In this document: piece by piece, positions 5,252 through 6,388 of the stretch
Layout: each line of letters starts with the position of its first letter
Numbering within the stretch: the first letter of the stretch is position 1
Notes under the pieces: generated by a model
Database searches by the model: none
Told to the model about the DNA's origin: nothing
The model's input: only the letters and a program-made list of their open reading frames with translations
Made by a program: the position numbers and the translations under genes
Origin: CAISIP01 sp963974265
GTDB lineage: Bacteria; Pseudomonadota; Gammaproteobacteria; Burkholderiales; Burkholderiaceae_C
DNA: 6,388 bases
Assembly (NCBI GenBank): GCA_963974265.1
Contig: CAXBDR010000262.1
Coordinates: 1-6,388 of the forward strand
Direction: 5' to 3'

Positions 5252-6388
5252 TCAGCGGAGTCGGCGGGGTGAAACGGCCTCGGCCTGGACCCCCTGCGCC
5301 AGCAGCGCGTCGGGTACTGGCTGGCGCAGCAGCAGCGCCGCCGCCAGCTCGGATGCTCCCGGCGCGCTCTGGATGCCGTAGCCGCCCTGTGCCGCCAGCC
5401 AGAACAGGCCCTCGCACGAAGGATCCCAGCCGATCACCAGTTCTCCGTCGGGCACGAAGGAGCGCAGCCCGGCCCAGGTGCGCAGGGGACGGCGGATCTG
5501 CAGCGTGGTGACCGATTCGATCTCGTGGATCGCGGTGGCGATGTCGATTTCCTCCGGCACCACGTCGTGCGGGACAGTCGGATCGGCATTGGCGGGCGAC
5601 CCCAGCAGCACGCCGGCGTCGGGCTTGATGTACCAGTTCTCGTCCATGCTCGACACCACCGGCCAGCCAGATGCGTCGACTCCGTCGGGCGCACGGAAGG
5701 TGAAGGCGCTGCGCCGGTGTGGTACCAGCCCGATGGGGGGCGCACCACACAAGGCGCCGACTTCGTCGGCCCAGGCCCCGGCCGCGTTGACCAGGGCGCG
5801 GGCGCCAACGCTGCGCCCGTCGGCCATTTGCAGCTGCCAGAGGCCGTCGCCGCGGCGCGCCTGCGTGACTTCGGCCCTGTTGTACACGGTGCCGCCGCCG
5901 CGACGCAACATGCGCAGAAAGCCTTGGTGCAAGGCGTGCACGTCGATGTCCATGGCCATCGGGTCGAGCAGCCCGGAATGCACCTGCTCCGCCCGCAGGC
6001 AGGGGACCAACGCCAGCACCGCGTTGCGATCGAGCGTGCGCAGGCCAGGGCAGGTGTCGGCCAGTTCGTTGCGCAGGTCCTGCAACTTGTGTTCCTGGCC
6101 ATGCAGCGCCAGATACAGGGCCCCGCGGTCGGACAGCAGCGCCGAGTCCGTGAAACCCGCGGGCGGTTGCAGGTAGAACGCGCGGCTGGCACGGGTCAGT
6201 GCGCGCACCATGGGCGGGCCGTAGCTCTCCATGAACATGGCGGCGGAACGCCCGGTCGAGTGGTATCCGGGTTGCGACTCGCGCTCGAGCAAGACCACGC
6301 TGGCCGTGCCTGCGACGCGGGCAGCAACCGAGGCGCCGCGTTGCAGCGGTTCTGCCGCAACCATATCGGAGGATTCAAGATTCCCCGC
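5252..6388 (-). CDS. DadA/DauA-like FAD-dependent amino-acid (amine) oxidoreductase, 5' end probably outside the window
   Basis: The frame is open to the right edge. ATG 6364 is the first in-window ATG (370 residues) but has no Shine-Dalgarno site and would begin inside the first FAD strand, so the true start probably lies just beyond 6388. Numbered from that Met, GYHSTGRSAA (33-42), LVNAAGAWADEV (191-202), HRRSAFTF (216-223), NWYIKPDAGVLLGSPANADP (243-262), RTWAGLRSFVPDG (295-307) and AAQGGYGIQ (324-332) match Pseudomonas D-arginine dehydrogenase DauA closely, as I recall that sequence. The family oxidises amino acids to imino acids with FAD, often coupled to the respiratory chain. Tyr48, Arg218, Tyr245 and Arg301 correspond to its active-site Tyr53, Arg222, Tyr249 and Arg305. 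Differences are: Ala82 where DauA has the arginine-specifying Glu87, Met43 for His48, and Glu5 and Leu7 where the GxGxxG motif has its first two glycines (the third, Gly10, remains). So D-arginine is an unlikely substrate, and activity is open to question. Confidence 0.85.
   Translation of the reverse strand, partial: AGNLESSDMVAAEPLQRGASVAARVAGTASVVLLERESQPGYHSTGRSAAMFMESYGPPMVRALTRASRAFYLQPPAGFTDSALLSDRGALYLALHGQEHKLQDLRNELADTCPGLRTLDRNAVLALVPCLRAEQVHSGLLDPMAMDIDVHALHQGFLRMLRRGGGTVYNRAEVTQARRGDGLWQLQMADGRSVGARALVNAAGAWADEVGALCGAPPIGLVPHRRSAFTFRAPDGVDASGWPVVSSMDENWYIKPDAGVLLGSPANADPTVPHDVVPEEIDIATAIHEIESVTTLQIRRPLRTWAGLRSFVPDGELVIGWDPSCEGLFWLAAQGGYGIQSAPGASELAAALLLRQPVPDALLAQGVQAEAVSPRRLR

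Noticed and set aside
1..6388. Mobile elements, CRISPR arrays, tRNA or rRNA genes
   Set aside because: No transposase or integrase motifs, no regularly spaced repeats, and no tRNA cloverleaf or rRNA-like stretches were seen on either strand.

Overview
The window is dense, high-GC (by eye roughly two-thirds G+C) proteobacterial DNA with strong G/C preference at third codon positions in the real genes. A secretory YHS-domain protein, a DedA-family membrane protein, an OlsB-like GNAT N-acyltransferase and a D-arginine-dehydrogenase-like flavoprotein fit a beta- or gammaproteobacterium. The hypothetical protein at 542-1108 resembles, from memory, uncharacterised Burkholderiales proteins, so a betaproteobacterium is a tentative preference. 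There are no rRNA or tRNA genes, insertion sequences, integrases or CRISPR repeats.

Layout. Bases 1-541 hold no convincing intact gene; third-position bias suggests a frame-broken plus-strand remnant, with several inverted repeats. Next come four plus-strand genes: a 188-residue unknown cytosolic protein (542-1108), an exported YHS-domain protein (1264-1722), a DedA/VTT membrane protein (1814-2431), and an ATP-grasp ligase-like protein with an N-terminal hydrophobic segment (2496-3644). Between the last two lies a 23-codon frame (2428-2499) with an excellent Shine-Dalgarno sequence. Its stop overlaps the ATP-grasp ATG as ATGA, so it looks like a translational-coupling device. Convergent to this is an OlsB-type N-acyltransferase on the minus strand (3719-4510). 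Divergent from that is a small P-loop kinase/ATPase of the phage-like type on the plus strand (4621-5208). Finally a DadA/DauA-like FAD amine oxidoreductase lies on the minus strand (5252 to the right edge).

How they may work together. The DedA protein (lipid translocase family), the ATP-grasp enzyme (carboxylate-amine ligation) and the N-acyltransferase (fatty acyl to amine) could plausibly serve the envelope or an amino-lipid. Only the first two are arranged as an operon; the rest is proximity. The kinase and flavoprotein look like independent housekeeping or accessory genes.

The observations most worth a second look are: the small coupled ORF at 2428-2499; the flavoprotein, which is well conserved except that the FAD-binding glycine motif near the window edge and two known substrate-pocket residues are changed; and the decayed-looking first 450 bases. 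I see no clear evidence of a wholly new system.
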